DNA from: Fundidesulfovibrio agrisoli
GTDB taxonomy: Bacteria > Desulfobacterota > Desulfovibrionia > Desulfovibrionales > Desulfovibrionaceae
Length of the DNA: 64,000 nt
Assembly (NCBI RefSeq): GCF_022808715.1
Contig: NZ_JAKZKX010000002.1
Coordinates: forward strand, 229,899-293,898
Direction of reading: 5' to 3'
A program made the translations under genes and the position numbers. The notes beneath the pieces are model-generated. The model was not told the DNA's origin and did no database searches. It worked only from the letters and a program-made list of their open reading frames with translations. Below are positions 38,164 to 48,359 of the stretch, in pieces. Each line of letters begins with the position of its first letter. Position 1 is the first letter of the stretch.

Positions 38164-39558
38164 CTACCCCGCCGTCTGGGCCAGCCAGGCGCGCATGGCG
38201 GCGATCTGGTCCTCCACGCGGGCGGGGGAGGTGCCGCCGTGGGTGTTGCGGCGGTTCATGGCCGCCTCGTAGGTCAGTATCTCGGCCACATCCGGGCCGA
38301 TGGAGGCGCTCAGGGCCTGCAGTTCGGCCAGGGTGAGGTCCTCCAGGCCGCAGCCCTTGCGCTCGGCCAGGGCCACCGCCGATCCGGCCACATGGTGCGC
38401 CTCGCGGAAGGGCACTCCCTTGGCCGCCAGGTAGTCCGCCAGCTCCGTGGCGTTCAGGAAGCCCAGCTTCAGGGCCTGGCGCATGCGCTCCGGCCTGAAG
38501 CCCATGACCTTCATCATCTCCGCCATGATGGCCAGGGAGTCGCTCACGGTGCGGTCGGCGTCGAAGAAGGGCTCCTTGTCCTCCTGCATGTCCCGGTTGT
38601 AGGCCAGGGGCAGGCCCTTCATCAGGGTCAGCAGGTTGAAGAGCGAGCCGTAGACCCTGCCCGTCTTGCCGCGCATGAGCTCGGCCACGTCCGGGTTCTT
38701 CTTCTGGGGCATGATGGAGGAGCCGGTGGCGTAGGCGTCCGGCAGGGCCACGTAGCCGAAATTGGGGTTGGACCAGATGATGAGCTCCTCGCAGAGGCGC
38801 GAGAGGTGCATCATGGCCGTGGAGCCGGTGAAGAGGGCCTCCAGGGCGAAATCACGGTCCGACACGGCGTCCAGGCTGTTGTTGAAGGTGCCGTTCAGGC
38901 CAAGCTCCCCGGCCACGGCCGCCGGGTCCAGCGGGAAGGTGGTGCCCGCCAGGGCAGCCGCGCCCAGGGGCGACACGGCGGAGCGCTTCAGGGCGTCTCG
39001 GCAGCGCTCGAAGTCGCGCTTGAACATCCAGGCGTAGGCCATCAGGTGGTGGCCCAGGCTCACGGGCTGGGCGGGCTGCATGTGGGTGTAGCCCGGCAGC
39101 ATGGTCCGGGTGTGCTCGGCGGCGCGGTCGGCCAGCACGCCGATCAGCGCGGCCAGCAGCTCGGACCAGACCTCCAGCCGGGCGCTGACGAAGAGGCGGA
39201 AGTCCAGGCAGACCTGGTCGTTGCGGCTGCGCCCGGTGTGCAGCTTGCGGCCCGCGTCGCCGATCATCTCGGTGAGCCGGGCCTCGATGTTCATGTGCAC
39301 GTCCTCAAGCTCGTCCTTCCAGACGAACGCGCCGGACTCGATGTCCTTGAGGATGGCGTCCAGGCCGTCCACGATCTGCGCGGCCTCGGCATCGCTGATG
39401 ACGCCCTGCTTGGCCAGCATGCGGGCGTGGGCCTTGGAGCCGGCCACGTCCTGGGCGTAGAGGGCCTTGTCGTAGCGGACGGAGCCCGTGTAGCGCTCGA
39501 CTATCTTGGAGGTGGGTTCGGCGAAGCGGCCGCCCCAGGGCTTGGACGATGCGGACAT
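38164..39558 (-). CDS. argH: Argininosuccinate lyase
   Basis: 464 residues, fumarase/aspartase superfamily. Family signature [16 protein letters not shown] (near residue 283), [10 protein letters not shown] (near 112) and [14 protein letters not shown]. The N-terminal KPWGGRF is standard. It splits argininosuccinate into arginine and fumarate. Third gene of argF-argG-argH, but separated from argG by 284 bases with a large palindrome (39617-39691). Confidence 0.97.
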   Translation of the reverse strand: MSASSKPWGGRFAEPTSKIVERYTGSVRYDKALYAQDVAGSKAHARMLAKQGVISDAEAAQIVDGLDAILKDIESGAFVWKDELEDVHMNIEARLTEMIGDAGRKLHTGRSRNDQVCLDFRLFVSARLEVWSELLAALIGVLADRAAEHTRTMLPGYTHMQPAQPVSLGHHLMAYAWMFKRDFERCRDALKRSAVSPLGAAALAGTTFPLDPAAVAGELGLNGTFNNSLDAVSDRDFALEALFTGSTAMMHLSRLCEELIIWSNPNFGYVALPDAYATGSSIMPQKKNPDVAELMRGKTGRVYGSLFNLLTLMKGLPLAYNRDMQEDKEPFFDADRTVSDSLAIMAEMMKVMGFRPERMRQALKLGFLNATELADYLAAKGVPFREAHHVAGSAVALAERKGCGLEDLTLAELQALSASIGPDVAEILTYEAAMNRRNTHGGTSPARVEDQIAAMRAWLAQTAG

Positions 39559-39616
39559 GAAGTGCCTCCGGTGGCTGGGTGGGATTGCGGGCTGCTCCGG
39601 CCGCCGTCACATCCAG

Positions 39617-39691
39617 CCCTGCCCGCCAGCGCCCCCGGCACCCCGATATATTTGAAGAATATCGTTGTGCCGGGGGCGCTGGCGGGCAGGG
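39617..39691. repeat. Large perfect-armed palindrome between argG and argH
   Basis: The 25-base arm 39617-39641 (begins CCCTGCCCGCCAGCG) is the exact reverse complement of 39667-39691. Inside, after a two-base mismatch on each side, CGATAT pairs with ATATCG, leaving a loop of about 10 bases. In RNA this would be an extremely stable hairpin about 60 bases before the argH start. It may be an attenuator, an RNase III-type processing site or a mobile palindromic unit. Confidence 0.8.
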
Positions 39692-39788
39692 CCGGACATG
39701 CCGGCTTACCGTGTCGCGGCGCGCAGCCGGTAAAAACTGCTTCGAGCGAAAACCGCCAAGGCCGTCTCCACCCGGGTCGAATGCAAAC

Positions 39789-39829
39789 GGTCCGCCGCCC
39801 GCCGGGCAAGTCCCGTCGGACGGCGGACC
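39789..39829. terminator. Hairpin just after argG
   Basis: GGTCCGCCG (39789-39797) pairs with CGGCGGACC (39821-39829). It lies 14 bases past the argG stop. No good T run follows on the minus strand, so it may act with the larger palindrome as a partial block between argG and argH. Confidence 0.45.
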
Positions 39830-39842
39830 ATCAAAAAACGAA

Positions 39843-41036
<1,194 letters not shown>

Positions 41037-41037
41037 G

Positions 41038-41976
41038 CTATATCTCCGCGAGGGTGTACGGAAGGGTGCCTTCTCCGCCGGAGTAGACCCATTCCAGGAT
41101 GGCTTTCTGGATGTGCAGGCGGTTTTCCGCCTGGTCCCACACGATGGAGGCCTCGGACTCGAAGACCTCGGTGGTCACTTCCTCGCCCTGGTGAGCGGGC
41201 AGGCAGTGCATGAATTTGGCTCCGGGCGCGGCCAGGGCCATGGCCTTGGCGTCCACCTGGTAGTTCTGGAAAACGCCCATGCGCTCCCCGGCTTCGCTCT
41301 CCTGCCCCATGGATGCCCAGACGTCGGTGTTGACGAAGTGCGCGCCCCGGATGGCCTCCAGCGGGTCGGTGACCAGGCGGATCTTGCCCCCGGCCTTGAT
41401 CCCGGCGTCGAGGATGTCCTTGTTGGGGGTGTAGCCCTCGGGGCAGGCCAGCACCAGCTCGAACGGGAAATAGGTGGCGGCGTTGATCCAGGAGTGGGCC
41501 ATGTTGTTGCCGTCGCCCACCCAGGCGACCTTGGTCTTGGCCAGGTCCGCGCCGCGCTCCACCATGGTCATCACATCGCCCATGACCTGGCAGGGGTGGA
41601 AATCGTCCGAGAGGGCGTTGACGATGGGGATGGAGGTCTTGGCCCACATGCGGGTGAGCTTGGAGTGCTCGAAGGTGCGCATGACCACGCCGTCCACGTA
41701 GCGGGAGAGCACGCGGATGGTGTCCTCCACGGGCTCGGAGCGGCCCAGCTGGGAGTCGTTCTGGGTCATGTAGATTGTGGAGCCGCCCAGGTGGCGCACG
41801 GCCATCTCGAAGGAGACGCGGGTGCGCGTGGACGCCTTCTCGAAGATCAGCGCCAGGGTTCTGCCCGCGAGCAACTCGGAGCGGAAGCGCGACTGCTTCA
41901 TCTCGATGGCCCTGTTGACGACGCCGTGGGCTTCCTGGCGGGTCATGTCGTGTATTTCGAGGAATCTTCTGGGCAT
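41038..41976 (-). CDS. argF: Ornithine carbamoyltransferase
   Basis: 312 residues, ATG at 41976 with GGAGG seven bases upstream. The carbamoyl-phosphate site is [13 protein letters not shown], the ornithine-side motifs are DGNNMAHSW and the late [12 protein letters not shown], where OTC places its HCLP cysteine. It makes citrulline. The product of carA/carB feeds this step. First gene of argF-argG-argH. Confidence 0.96.
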   Translation of the reverse strand: MPRRFLEIHDMTRQEAHGVVNRAIEMKQSRFRSELLAGRTLALIFEKASTRTRVSFEMAVRHLGGSTIYMTQNDSQLGRSEPVEDTIRVLSRYVDGVVMRTFEHSKLTRMWAKTSIPIVNALSDDFHPCQVMGDVMTMVERGADLAKTKVAWVGDGNNMAHSWINAATYFPFELVLACPEGYTPNKDILDAGIKAGGKIRLVTDPLEAIRGAHFVNTDVWASMGQESEAGERMGVFQNYQVDAKAMALAAPGAKFMHCLPAHQGEEVTTEVFESEASIVWDQAENRLHIQKAILEWVYSGGEGTLPYTLAEI

Positions 41977-42081
41977 GTGAGCCTCCAGTATGGAATGCGG
42001 CGAAAAGAAGATTTCTAGCGGCAGAGAGGGAGGATGTAAAGAGGCAGCCGGGCTAGGCAGCCAATGGTAAAGCCTGTTTTC

Positions 42082-42207
42082 GCAGCCTGCTCAAAAAACT
42101 CGAGGGCAAGGCGCGAGAACACGTCGAGCCCGATGCGTATTTCGGCATACGTGAGGGTTCGACTTGTTCGAAGCAACGCAGCCAGCGAGGATTTTTCAGC
42201 ATGCTGC
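42082..42207. repeat. 126-base imperfect palindromic element with terminal inverted repeats
   Basis: The ends GCAGCCTGCTCAAAAA (42082-42097) and TTTTTCAGCATGCTGC (42192-42207) are inverted copies with two mismatches. The interior is also palindromic: CTCG.../...CGAG, CGTCGAGCCC/GGGTTCGAC, and a central GCGTAT/ATACGT hairpin. No gene lies inside. It looks like a MITE or a REP/ERIC-like element; similar palindromic units with TTTTTCAGCA-type ends are widespread in deltaproteobacteria. It sits immediately downstream of ybeY. Confidence 0.75.
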
Positions 42208-42211
42208 CGGG

Positions 42212-42640
42212 CTAGCGCAGGGTTTCCACGGCGAGGTCCGTCATGGCCTCCATGGCCTCGCCGTGGTCGTACCCGGCCAGGTGCAGGATGCCGTGCGCCA
42301 GCAGCCGCACCAGGTGTTCGCGAGGGTTCTGGCCGTAGAGCGCGGCCTCGCGCCTGAGGGCGTCCACTGAGAGCGCTATCTCGCCCAGGTAGGCCGGGCG
42401 CTCCGCGTCCTCCGAGGGGAAGGAGAGCACGTTGGTCGGCCCGGTGAGGCCCAGGAACTCCCGGTTCAGACGGGCGATCTCCACGTCGTCCACGAAGCGG
42501 ACCTCCAGTTCGCCGCCGGTCAGGCCCAGGGCGTCCAGCAGGTCGAACAGCAGGGGCTCGGCCTCGCGGCGGGAGAGCGGCAGGGTCGGGTCCAGGGCCG
42601 CGCCGGGTTCTATCCAGAGGGTCGGGGAAGAGGAAGTCAT
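42212..42640 (-). CDS. ybeY: YbeY endoribonuclease
   Basis: 142 residues from the ATG at 42640. The metal-binding motif HGILHLAGYDHG (HGxLHLxGYDH) sits at the C-terminus, with LNREFLGLTGPTNVLSFP before it. YbeY matures 16S rRNA ends and takes part in ribosome quality control. The family order phoH-pgpH-ybeY is kept here, but an AhpD-like gene and repeat sequences stand between pgpH and ybeY. A family A repeat ends 12 bases upstream of the start codon and there is no clear Shine-Dalgarno. Confidence 0.92.
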   Translation of the reverse strand: MTSSSPTLWIEPGAALDPTLPLSRREAEPLLFDLLDALGLTGGELEVRFVDDVEIARLNREFLGLTGPTNVLSFPSEDAERPAYLGEIALSVDALRREAALYGQNPREHLVRLLAHGILHLAGYDHGEAMEAMTDLAVETLR

Positions 42641-42652
42641 AAGAGGGAAGAT

Positions 42653-42686
42653 GCCTCCGGCGGCCAAAGGAACTTCGTTCCTTTGG
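42653..42686. repeat. Intergenic palindromic repeat, family A copy 2
   Basis: GCCTCCGGCGGCC runs into a 23-base palindrome at 42664-42686 (arms CCAAAGGAAC / GTTCCTTTGG), then GGAATCC...CCGCTTCGCG. Nearly identical to the copy at 14543-14610. It is immediately upstream of ybeY and so would be in its mRNA leader. Confidence 0.85.
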
Positions 42687-42774
42687 AATCCTTTACCGCT
42701 TCGCGTCGGGCGCGGAAGGATGGCAGTTCTGGTGTCAAACGGGGCCGGGCGCGCCCGGCCCCGGGGAATGCGGG

Positions 42775-43113
42775 CTATTTCTCGGCGTCGAAGGCTTCCA
42801 GGATGCGGGCCGAATAGACGAAGGCCGCCCCGGCGTTGAGCCCCACGGCCACGGCCAGGGCCTCCAGCAGTTCCTCCCGGGTGGCCCCGGCGGCGGCCGC
42901 GGCCTTGGCGTGCACTCCGATGCAGGTGTCGCAACGGGTGGAGGCCGCCACGGCCAGCGCGATCAGCTCCCTGGTCTTGGCGTCCAGCGCGCCGTGCGCG
43001 GAGCCCGCCTCGTCCAGGGCCTTCATGGCCTCGCCGATCTTGGGGTTGCCTTTGATAAGCTCCCCGAAAGCCTTCATGGAGTTATTGACCAGGTTCTTCC
43101 AGTCCACGAGCAT
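42775..43113 (-). CDS. AhpD-like / carboxymuconolactone decarboxylase family protein
   Basis: 112 residues. The redox motif CDTCIGVH (C61-x2-C64-x3-H68) is the AhpD peroxidase-type active site. Flanking helices ELIALAVAASTR and ALAVAVGLNAGAAFVYS are typical. Probable thiol peroxidase or disulfide reductase, cytoplasmic. It sits between pgpH and ybeY and is flanked by repeats on both sides, which suggests a later insertion into an otherwise conserved gene order. Confidence 0.88.
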   Translation of the reverse strand: MLVDWKNLVNNSMKAFGELIKGNPKIGEAMKALDEAGSAHGALDAKTRELIALAVAASTRCDTCIGVHAKAAAAAGATREELLEALAVAVGLNAGAAFVYSARILEAFDAEK

Positions 43114-43194
43114 GTGCCACTCCTTTTTCTGGCGTCCGCATGGAACGCCGTTGGCGAACAGCCCGCCGGATCACCAGCGAAGCCGTCGCGGGGT

Positions 43195-43237
43195 CCAGGG
43201 GGATCATCCCCCTGGCGGGTGCAGGGCAGCGCCCTGC
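43195..43237. repeat. Intergenic repeat, family B copy 1
   Basis: A 21-base palindrome at 43195-43215 (arms CCAGGGGGA / TCCCCCTGG) is followed by GCAGGGC/GCCCTGC (43221-43237) around AGC. The same two-hairpin order appears at 43272-43314 and, inverted, at 57974-58016. Confidence 0.82.
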
Positions 43238-43271
43238 TCTTGGCATTTCCCCGGTCCTGCCTGACTTCTCC

Positions 43272-43314
43272 GGGGATCATCCCCTTGGCGGGGGCAAGGG
43301 CAGCGCCCTGCCCC
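43272..43314. repeat. Intergenic repeat, family B copy 2
   Basis: GGGGATCATCCCC (43272-43284) followed by a second hairpin with GGGC-AGC-GCCC at its centre (43291-43314). A shorter, degenerate version of copy 1, 57 bases away. It precedes the end of pgpH, so it could serve as its terminator on the minus strand. Confidence 0.75.
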
Positions 43315-43333
43315 GCTCCGCCTCGGGGTGAAC

Positions 43334-45634
43334 TCAGGCCGCTTTCTCGGGCGAACCGTTCCCGTTGGCGGCGGCAGCGGGGGCCTCTTTGGCCTTGTCC
43401 TTGCCGCGGTCCAGGTTGGGGTACTCGATGCGGTGGTGGAAGATGCCCGTGAGGATGCGGTGGAAAGACTCCGAGGCCTGCGTCAGGTCCCTGAGGGTCA
43501 GTTCGGAGCCGTCCAGCTCGCCCTCGTTGTAGAGCTTGCGCACGATGGACTGGATGTGCCCCTTGATGCGGCTGGGGGTGGGGTCCACCAGGGTGCGGCT
43601 GGAGGCCTCGATGGCGTCGGCGAGCATGATGATGCCCGCCTCCTTGGTCTGGGGCTTGGGGCCGGGGTAGCGGAACTCGTCCTCGCGCACGGGCTCCTCG
43701 CCTTTGGCCTCGGCCTGCTCCTGGGCTTTGTGGTAGAAGTAGGTGATGAGCGTCATGCCGTGATGCTGGCCGATGAGGTCCGCGATCTCCTCGCCCAGCT
43801 TGTGCTCGTTGGCCAGCTCCACGCCTTTCTTGACGTGGGAGATCAGTATGAGCGCGCTCATGGAGGGGGAGAGCTTGTTGTGCTTGTTCTCCTTCCCGAA
43901 GAGGTTCTCGATGAAGTAGCTGGGGTTCTTGAGCTTGCCGATGTCGTGATACAGGGCCGCCACCTTGGCCAGCAGGGCGTTGGCCCCGACGGCGCGCGCC
44001 GCGGCCTCGGCCATGTTGGCCACGATGAGCGAGTGGTGGTAGGTGCCGGGCGCCTTGACCATCAGCTCCTGGAGCAGGGGCTGCTCCAGGCTCATGAGCT
44101 CCATCATCCTGAAGCGGGAGGTGAAGCCGAACATCAGCTCCAGCACCGGGCTCATGCCCAGCACCAAGAGCAGCGAGAAGATGGCGTTGAAGGCCGCGTA
44201 CACGCCGCCGGCCAGGGTCATCTCCGCCCCGCCCTGCTGCACCAGCACGATGCCCAGCCAGGAGACCACGCACAGCCCGGCCAGCGGCAGGATGGAGCGC
44301 AGCACGTCCTGCCGGGTGTCGCAGTTCTTGATGATGGAGGCGTACACGAAGCCGCCCAGCAGATAGTAGCTGAACAGTTGCAGGCCGCCGCCCACCTCGC
44401 TGGCCACCAGGTAGGAGATGAGCAGCACCGCGAAGGAGCACAGCGCCTGGGGCAGGAACATGGCCAGCACGCCGGCGGCCCCGGCGATGGGCAGCCCGAA
44501 GGCCACCTGGCTCGATTTCAGGAACAGCGGCAGGTGCGCGTCGGAGAGGCGGGCCAGCTCCACGAACTTGGCCAGCAGCACGAAGAAGCCCGTGACCAGG
44601 GCCAGGGCCAGCCACTCGCGGTTGCCCACGCAGCGTATGCCGGATTTCTTGCCCTGGGAGAGGTGCAGCAGCACGAAGAACAGGCAGGAGAGCAGGAACA
44701 TCCCCGGGATGGCCAGGGGCCGCACCGAGCTGGTGCGGTGGGCGTAGAGGGCCTGGAGCTTGGTCTGCTGCTCGGGGGTGACGCGCTCGCCCTGGCGGAC
44801 GATGACCTCGCCCCGGTAGATGCTGGTGTAGACCGGCTCCATGGCGCCCACGATCTCGCGCTTGCGTGCCAGGGTGGTCTCCTGGTTGAAGACGAGGTTT
44901 GGCAGCAGGTACGGGCTCAGCAGGGTGAACACGGCCTTGCGGGTGCGGATGGTCTTCTTGAGGTCCTTGCGCAGGAGCTGGTCCAGGTCGTCCTTGCAGC
45001 GGTCCAAGTCGATGGTGCCGGGGCTGTCGAGGTAGAGGGTCTCCATGCCCGAGGGCAGCTCGCGCAGCAGCACGCCCTGCTTGTAGGTGGTGAACACCCC
45101 GGGATGGGCCGTCACCCCCCGGGAGTAGACCTCCCTGAGCCAGGGCAGCAGCTGGAGCTGCATCATGTCCTGGAAATCCTGGGTGCGCCACAGCTGGAGC
45201 ATGTCCCGGCTGATCTCGACGTTCAAGTCCTCCGAGAGGGAGGCGCGCACCTTCTCCGCGTCCTCGTCGGGCTTGCGGGAAAGGGCCAGGATGTCGGTCA
45301 CGTGCTTCTTCAGGGCCTCGTAGGGGGCGGGGCTCAGGTCGAAGACGGGGGGCTGGTTTTCGGAGACCTGGTCGCGCTTGCGCAGGGTGGCCTCGCGGTC
45401 CTCGATGCGCAGGTTCTGATCCGCGGTGACGTCCTGGCTGGCGATGTCGCCCGCCAGGAAGACCTTCACGTCCGATTCGAAGCGCACCGCCGAAAGGATG
45501 CTCGCGCCCAAAATAACGGCCAGCAGCACCCCGAGGCCCCAGCACAGCATGGGGCGCTGGGCGCACTGCTGGCACGGCACGGAGGCCTTGGGCGGCGGGC
45601 TGGTTTTACGAAGACGGCTGAGTATGCCGCTCAT
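43334..45634 (-). CDS. PgpH-like 7TM-HDIG phosphodiesterase
   Basis: 766 residues. One membrane helix near residue 35 (LGVLLAVILGASILSAV) is followed by a large extracytoplasmic 7TMR-HDED domain (about 60-300). A bundle of about seven membrane helices (310-480) leads to a cytoplasmic HD domain with TYHHSLIVANMAEA and YHDIGKLKNPSYF, later QHHGM. PgpH in Listeria hydrolyses c-di-AMP. Since CdaA is encoded at 34220-34984, this is the natural candidate for the degrading enzyme. It overlaps phoH by 29 bases. The C-terminus is alanine-rich. Confidence 0.9.
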   Translation of the reverse strand: MSGILSRLRKTSPPPKASVPCQQCAQRPMLCWGLGVLLAVILGASILSAVRFESDVKVFLAGDIASQDVTADQNLRIEDREATLRKRDQVSENQPPVFDLSPAPYEALKKHVTDILALSRKPDEDAEKVRASLSEDLNVEISRDMLQLWRTQDFQDMMQLQLLPWLREVYSRGVTAHPGVFTTYKQGVLLRELPSGMETLYLDSPGTIDLDRCKDDLDQLLRKDLKKTIRTRKAVFTLLSPYLLPNLVFNQETTLARKREIVGAMEPVYTSIYRGEVIVRQGERVTPEQQTKLQALYAHRTSSVRPLAIPGMFLLSCLFFVLLHLSQGKKSGIRCVGNREWLALALVTGFFVLLAKFVELARLSDAHLPLFLKSSQVAFGLPIAGAAGVLAMFLPQALCSFAVLLISYLVASEVGGGLQLFSYYLLGGFVYASIIKNCDTRQDVLRSILPLAGLCVVSWLGIVLVQQGGAEMTLAGGVYAAFNAIFSLLLVLGMSPVLELMFGFTSRFRMMELMSLEQPLLQELMVKAPGTYHHSLIVANMAEAAARAVGANALLAKVAALYHDIGKLKNPSYFIENLFGKENKHNKLSPSMSALILISHVKKGVELANEHKLGEEIADLIGQHHGMTLITYFYHKAQEQAEAKGEEPVREDEFRYPGPKPQTKEAGIIMLADAIEASSRTLVDPTPSRIKGHIQSIVRKLYNEGELDGSELTLRDLTQASESFHRILTGIFHHRIEYPNLDRGKDKAKEAPAAAANGNGSPEKAA

Positions 45635-46583
45635 AGGCTTTCACGATCCGCCCCACCAGGGGGTGGCGGATGACGTCCTCCTCGCTGAAATAGACAATGC
45701 CGATGCCCTCCACGCCCTCAAGGACGGAGACGGCATCAATCAGGCCGGACGGAGCCCCGCGCGGAAGATCCACCTGGGTCACGTCGCCGGTGACTATCGC
45801 TTTGGACCCGAAGCCCAGGCGCGTCAAGAACATCTTCATCTGTTCGGGCGTGGTGTTCTGGGCCTCGTCCAGAATGATGAAGGCGTCGTTGAGGGTGCGC
45901 CCGCGCATGAAGGCCAGGGGCGCGATCTCGATGACGCCTTCCTCGATCATCTCGCTCACGCGCTGGAAGTCCAGCATGTCGTGCAGGGCGTCGTAGAGCG
46001 GGCGCAGGTAGGGGTTCACCTTCTCCATCATGTCCCCGGGCAGGAAGCCCAGCTTCTCGCCCGCCTCCACGGCCGGGCGCGTGAGCACGATCCGCTTGAC
46101 GCGCCTGGCCAGCAGTTCGGCCACGGCCACGGCCACGGCCAGGTAGGTCTTGCCGGTGCCAGCCGGGCCAACGCCGAAGACCATGTCCCCGGCGCGGATG
46201 GTGCCCAGGTATTCGCGCTGGGTCAGGGTGCGCGGGGTGATGGATTTCTTGGGGGAGACGACGAAGACATCCTGCTCGAAATACCTGCGGGAGGTGGGCT
46301 GCACAGCGCCCTCCAGGCCAAGGAGCAACGGCTTGATGCTCTCGGGGGAGACGCCGCCGCCCTTGCGCAGCGCGCCGTAGAGCTCCACCATGACCTCGGC
46401 CACCCGATCCAGGGCTTCGGCGCTGCCGCCGCGGAGCGTGAGCGCGTTGCCACGGGAGTCCGCCCGGACGCCCGTGAGCTCCCTCACGAGGTCCAGGTGG
46501 GCGTTGTGCGGCCCGAAGAGCTCCCGGGCGAGGCCGGAGTCGTCGAATTCGAGCCTGCGCTCGACTGCGTTGGGTTTGCTCAT
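45606..46583 (-). CDS. ybeZ: PhoH-like ATPase (YbeZ type)
   Basis: 325 residues. An N-terminal KH-like region (about 1-110) precedes the P-loop domain, with Walker A GPAGTGKTYLAVA and Walker B FIILDEAQNTTPEQMKMFL. GRTLNDAFIILDEAQNT and TRLGFGSKAIVTGD are family signatures. YbeZ works with YbeY in rRNA processing. It overlaps pgpH by 29 bases and starts 11 bases after the chemoreceptor gene. Confidence 0.95.
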   Translation of the reverse strand: MSKPNAVERRLEFDDSGLARELFGPHNAHLDLVRELTGVRADSRGNALTLRGGSAEALDRVAEVMVELYGALRKGGGVSPESIKPLLLGLEGAVQPTSRRYFEQDVFVVSPKKSITPRTLTQREYLGTIRAGDMVFGVGPAGTGKTYLAVAVAVAELLARRVKRIVLTRPAVEAGEKLGFLPGDMMEKVNPYLRPLYDALHDMLDFQRVSEMIEEGVIEIAPLAFMRGRTLNDAFIILDEAQNTTPEQMKMFLTRLGFGSKAIVTGDVTQVDLPRGAPSGLIDAVSVLEGVEGIGIVYFSEEDVIRHPLVGRIVKAYERHTQPSS

Positions 46584-46594
46584 GTGTTAAGGCG

Positions 46595-48295
46595 TCACCT
46601 CAAATTGACGTCCAAAGCCAGGACGCCGACGATCTCCCCCCGTGCGGTTGTCACCGGGCGGCTCACGGTGATGCACGGGGCGTTGGACGCCGACGACGTG
46701 TACACCTCGGAAATATTGATGTCCTTGTCGCGCATGGCCCCCAGGTACCAGGGCCGCGTACTCCAGGATTTGCCCACGGCGGAGCCGTCCAGGGCTCCCC
46801 CCTGCCCGATGTTGGCCACCACTTGCACGCCCGAGGCGTCGGTCATGTAGGCCAGCTCCAGGAAGGGATGCTCGCGCATGGCCCGCGCCAGCAGGGCCTC
46901 CATGCGGGGCCTCTCCAGCGAGGCCATCTCCTCCGAGGTGGCCAGCCGCTCCACGAGCTCCTGGATCACCCCTCGGCCGAGCAGTGTAAACACGCTGTTG
47001 AGGTTGGCAAGTTCGCCCACCTGCGCCAGCAGACTTTCGATCCCTTGCTCGCAACGGGTCATGCCGTCAAGGGTTTCGGCGGAGGTTTCGCGCACGTGGC
47101 TCACGGTGCGCCCGATCTGGGTGCTCATGGCGGACTGCTGCTCCGCGGCCGTGGCGATGGCCCGGACCTGGTCGGCGGTCTCCTCCACTATGGAGACGAT
47201 GTCCGCCAGGGCCGCGCCCGAGCGCTTGGCCTCCTGCGTGGCCTTCTCCACCTCGGTGGCCGCGCCCTCCATGCCGGAGACCGCGCCCTTGGCCCCGGTC
47301 TGGATGGCGTCGATGACGGAGCCCACCTCCCGGGTGGCCAGCATGGTCTTCTCGGCCAGCTTGCGCACCTCGTCGGCCACCACGGCGAAACCGCGCCCGG
47401 CCTCGCCAGCGCGGGCGGCCTCGATGGCGGCGTTGAGCGCCAGCAGGTTGGTTTGGTCGGCGATGTCGGAAATGACGGTCATGATCCGGCCGATGGCCTG
47501 GGCTTGCCCGCCCAGGTCCTCCACGACGCCCTTGAGCTCCTGGGTGCGGCCGTAGGCGTGGGAAATGGAGGAGACGACGCCCTCCACCACCTGCGCCCCG
47601 TTTTCGGCCCGGCCCCGGGCCTGGGCGGCCAGGTCGGCCGCGCGGGCCGCGTTGCGGGCGGCGTCCAGCACGGTGGCGTCGAGCTGCTCCACGGCGCTGG
47701 AGGCCTCCGCCACCATGTCCGCCTGGATGCGCGCACCCCGCCCGGCCTTGTCCACCTCGCCGGAGAGGCTGCCAGCCACCTCCTGGATGGCCCCGACAAC
47801 GGAGCGGATGGTGCCCGCCGCGCCGGACATGCCGTGCTTGCGGGAGTTTTCCGCGCTGCGTTTGGCCTGGGCGGCCTGCGCCAGGGCGATGTCCCTCTCT
47901 TCGGAAAGGCCGGAGGCCTGGGCCTCCAGGGCCGAAATTCTCGTGAGCCCCTCCCGGCGTTCGGCCGAGAGCCTCCCCAGGGCGCGCTCCATGCCCGCCA
48001 GTTCGTCGCCGTCCAGGGATTCGCCAGCGCCGCCGAGCAGCGCGCCAAGAGCGCGCAGGCGCGAGCCCAGGCCCAGGGTGAACGCCGCGCCAAGCCCGAG
48101 CGAGAGCGCCACCGCCGCGAGGCCGCACCAGAAGACCGTGTCCTTGAGGGAGGACAGCGCGTGGGAGAAGGCTTGCCCGGAGCCGGAGGCGGCTTCGGTT
48201 GCGCCGGAAAGGCCCAGCCAGGCTACAAGCCAGACCGCGACCGTGAACAAAGCCGATACGAGGGAAAAAACCTGCATCTTCCGCATCAAGGTCAT
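46595..48295 (-). CDS. Methyl-accepting chemotaxis protein with C-terminal Cache-like domain
   Basis: 566 residues; GAGGT precedes the ATG at 48295. Two membrane helices (about 8-30 and 53-78) are joined by only some 22 residues, so there is no room for a periplasmic sensor. A HAMP-like and coiled region follows, then the signalling domain with its hairpin tip ([19 protein letters not shown], near 290). After it, residues about 430-566 form a PDC/Cache-like domain ([50 protein letters not shown]). The sensor would therefore be cytoplasmic and at the C-terminus, the reverse of the usual order. Confidence 0.88.
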   Translation of the reverse strand: MTLMRKMQVFSLVSALFTVAVWLVAWLGLSGATEAASGSGQAFSHALSSLKDTVFWCGLAAVALSLGLGAAFTLGLGSRLRALGALLGGAGESLDGDELAGMERALGRLSAERREGLTRISALEAQASGLSEERDIALAQAAQAKRSAENSRKHGMSGAAGTIRSVVGAIQEVAGSLSGEVDKAGRGARIQADMVAEASSAVEQLDATVLDAARNAARAADLAAQARGRAENGAQVVEGVVSSISHAYGRTQELKGVVEDLGGQAQAIGRIMTVISDIADQTNLLALNAAIEAARAGEAGRGFAVVADEVRKLAEKTMLATREVGSVIDAIQTGAKGAVSGMEGAATEVEKATQEAKRSGAALADIVSIVEETADQVRAIATAAEQQSAMSTQIGRTVSHVRETSAETLDGMTRCEQGIESLLAQVGELANLNSVFTLLGRGVIQELVERLATSEEMASLERPRMEALLARAMREHPFLELAYMTDASGVQVVANIGQGGALDGSAVGKSWSTRPWYLGAMRDKDINISEVYTSSASNAPCITVSRPVTTARGEIVGVLALDVNLR

Positions 48296-48359
48296 ACTTC
48301 ACCTCAAAGTGAGATAGGCAGGCAGGAGTGCCTTTAAGTGATAGACAAAATTGTAAAAG

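Noticed and set aside
43140..43331. Short plus-strand frame reading RGIIPLAGAG
   Set aside because: It is a translation of the family B repeat; the same peptide arises wherever the repeat occurs.
43328..45673. 781-codon plus-strand frame opposite pgpH
   Set aside because: Same codon-bias shadow; the pgpH frame has a full domain structure and overlaps phoH in the normal way.
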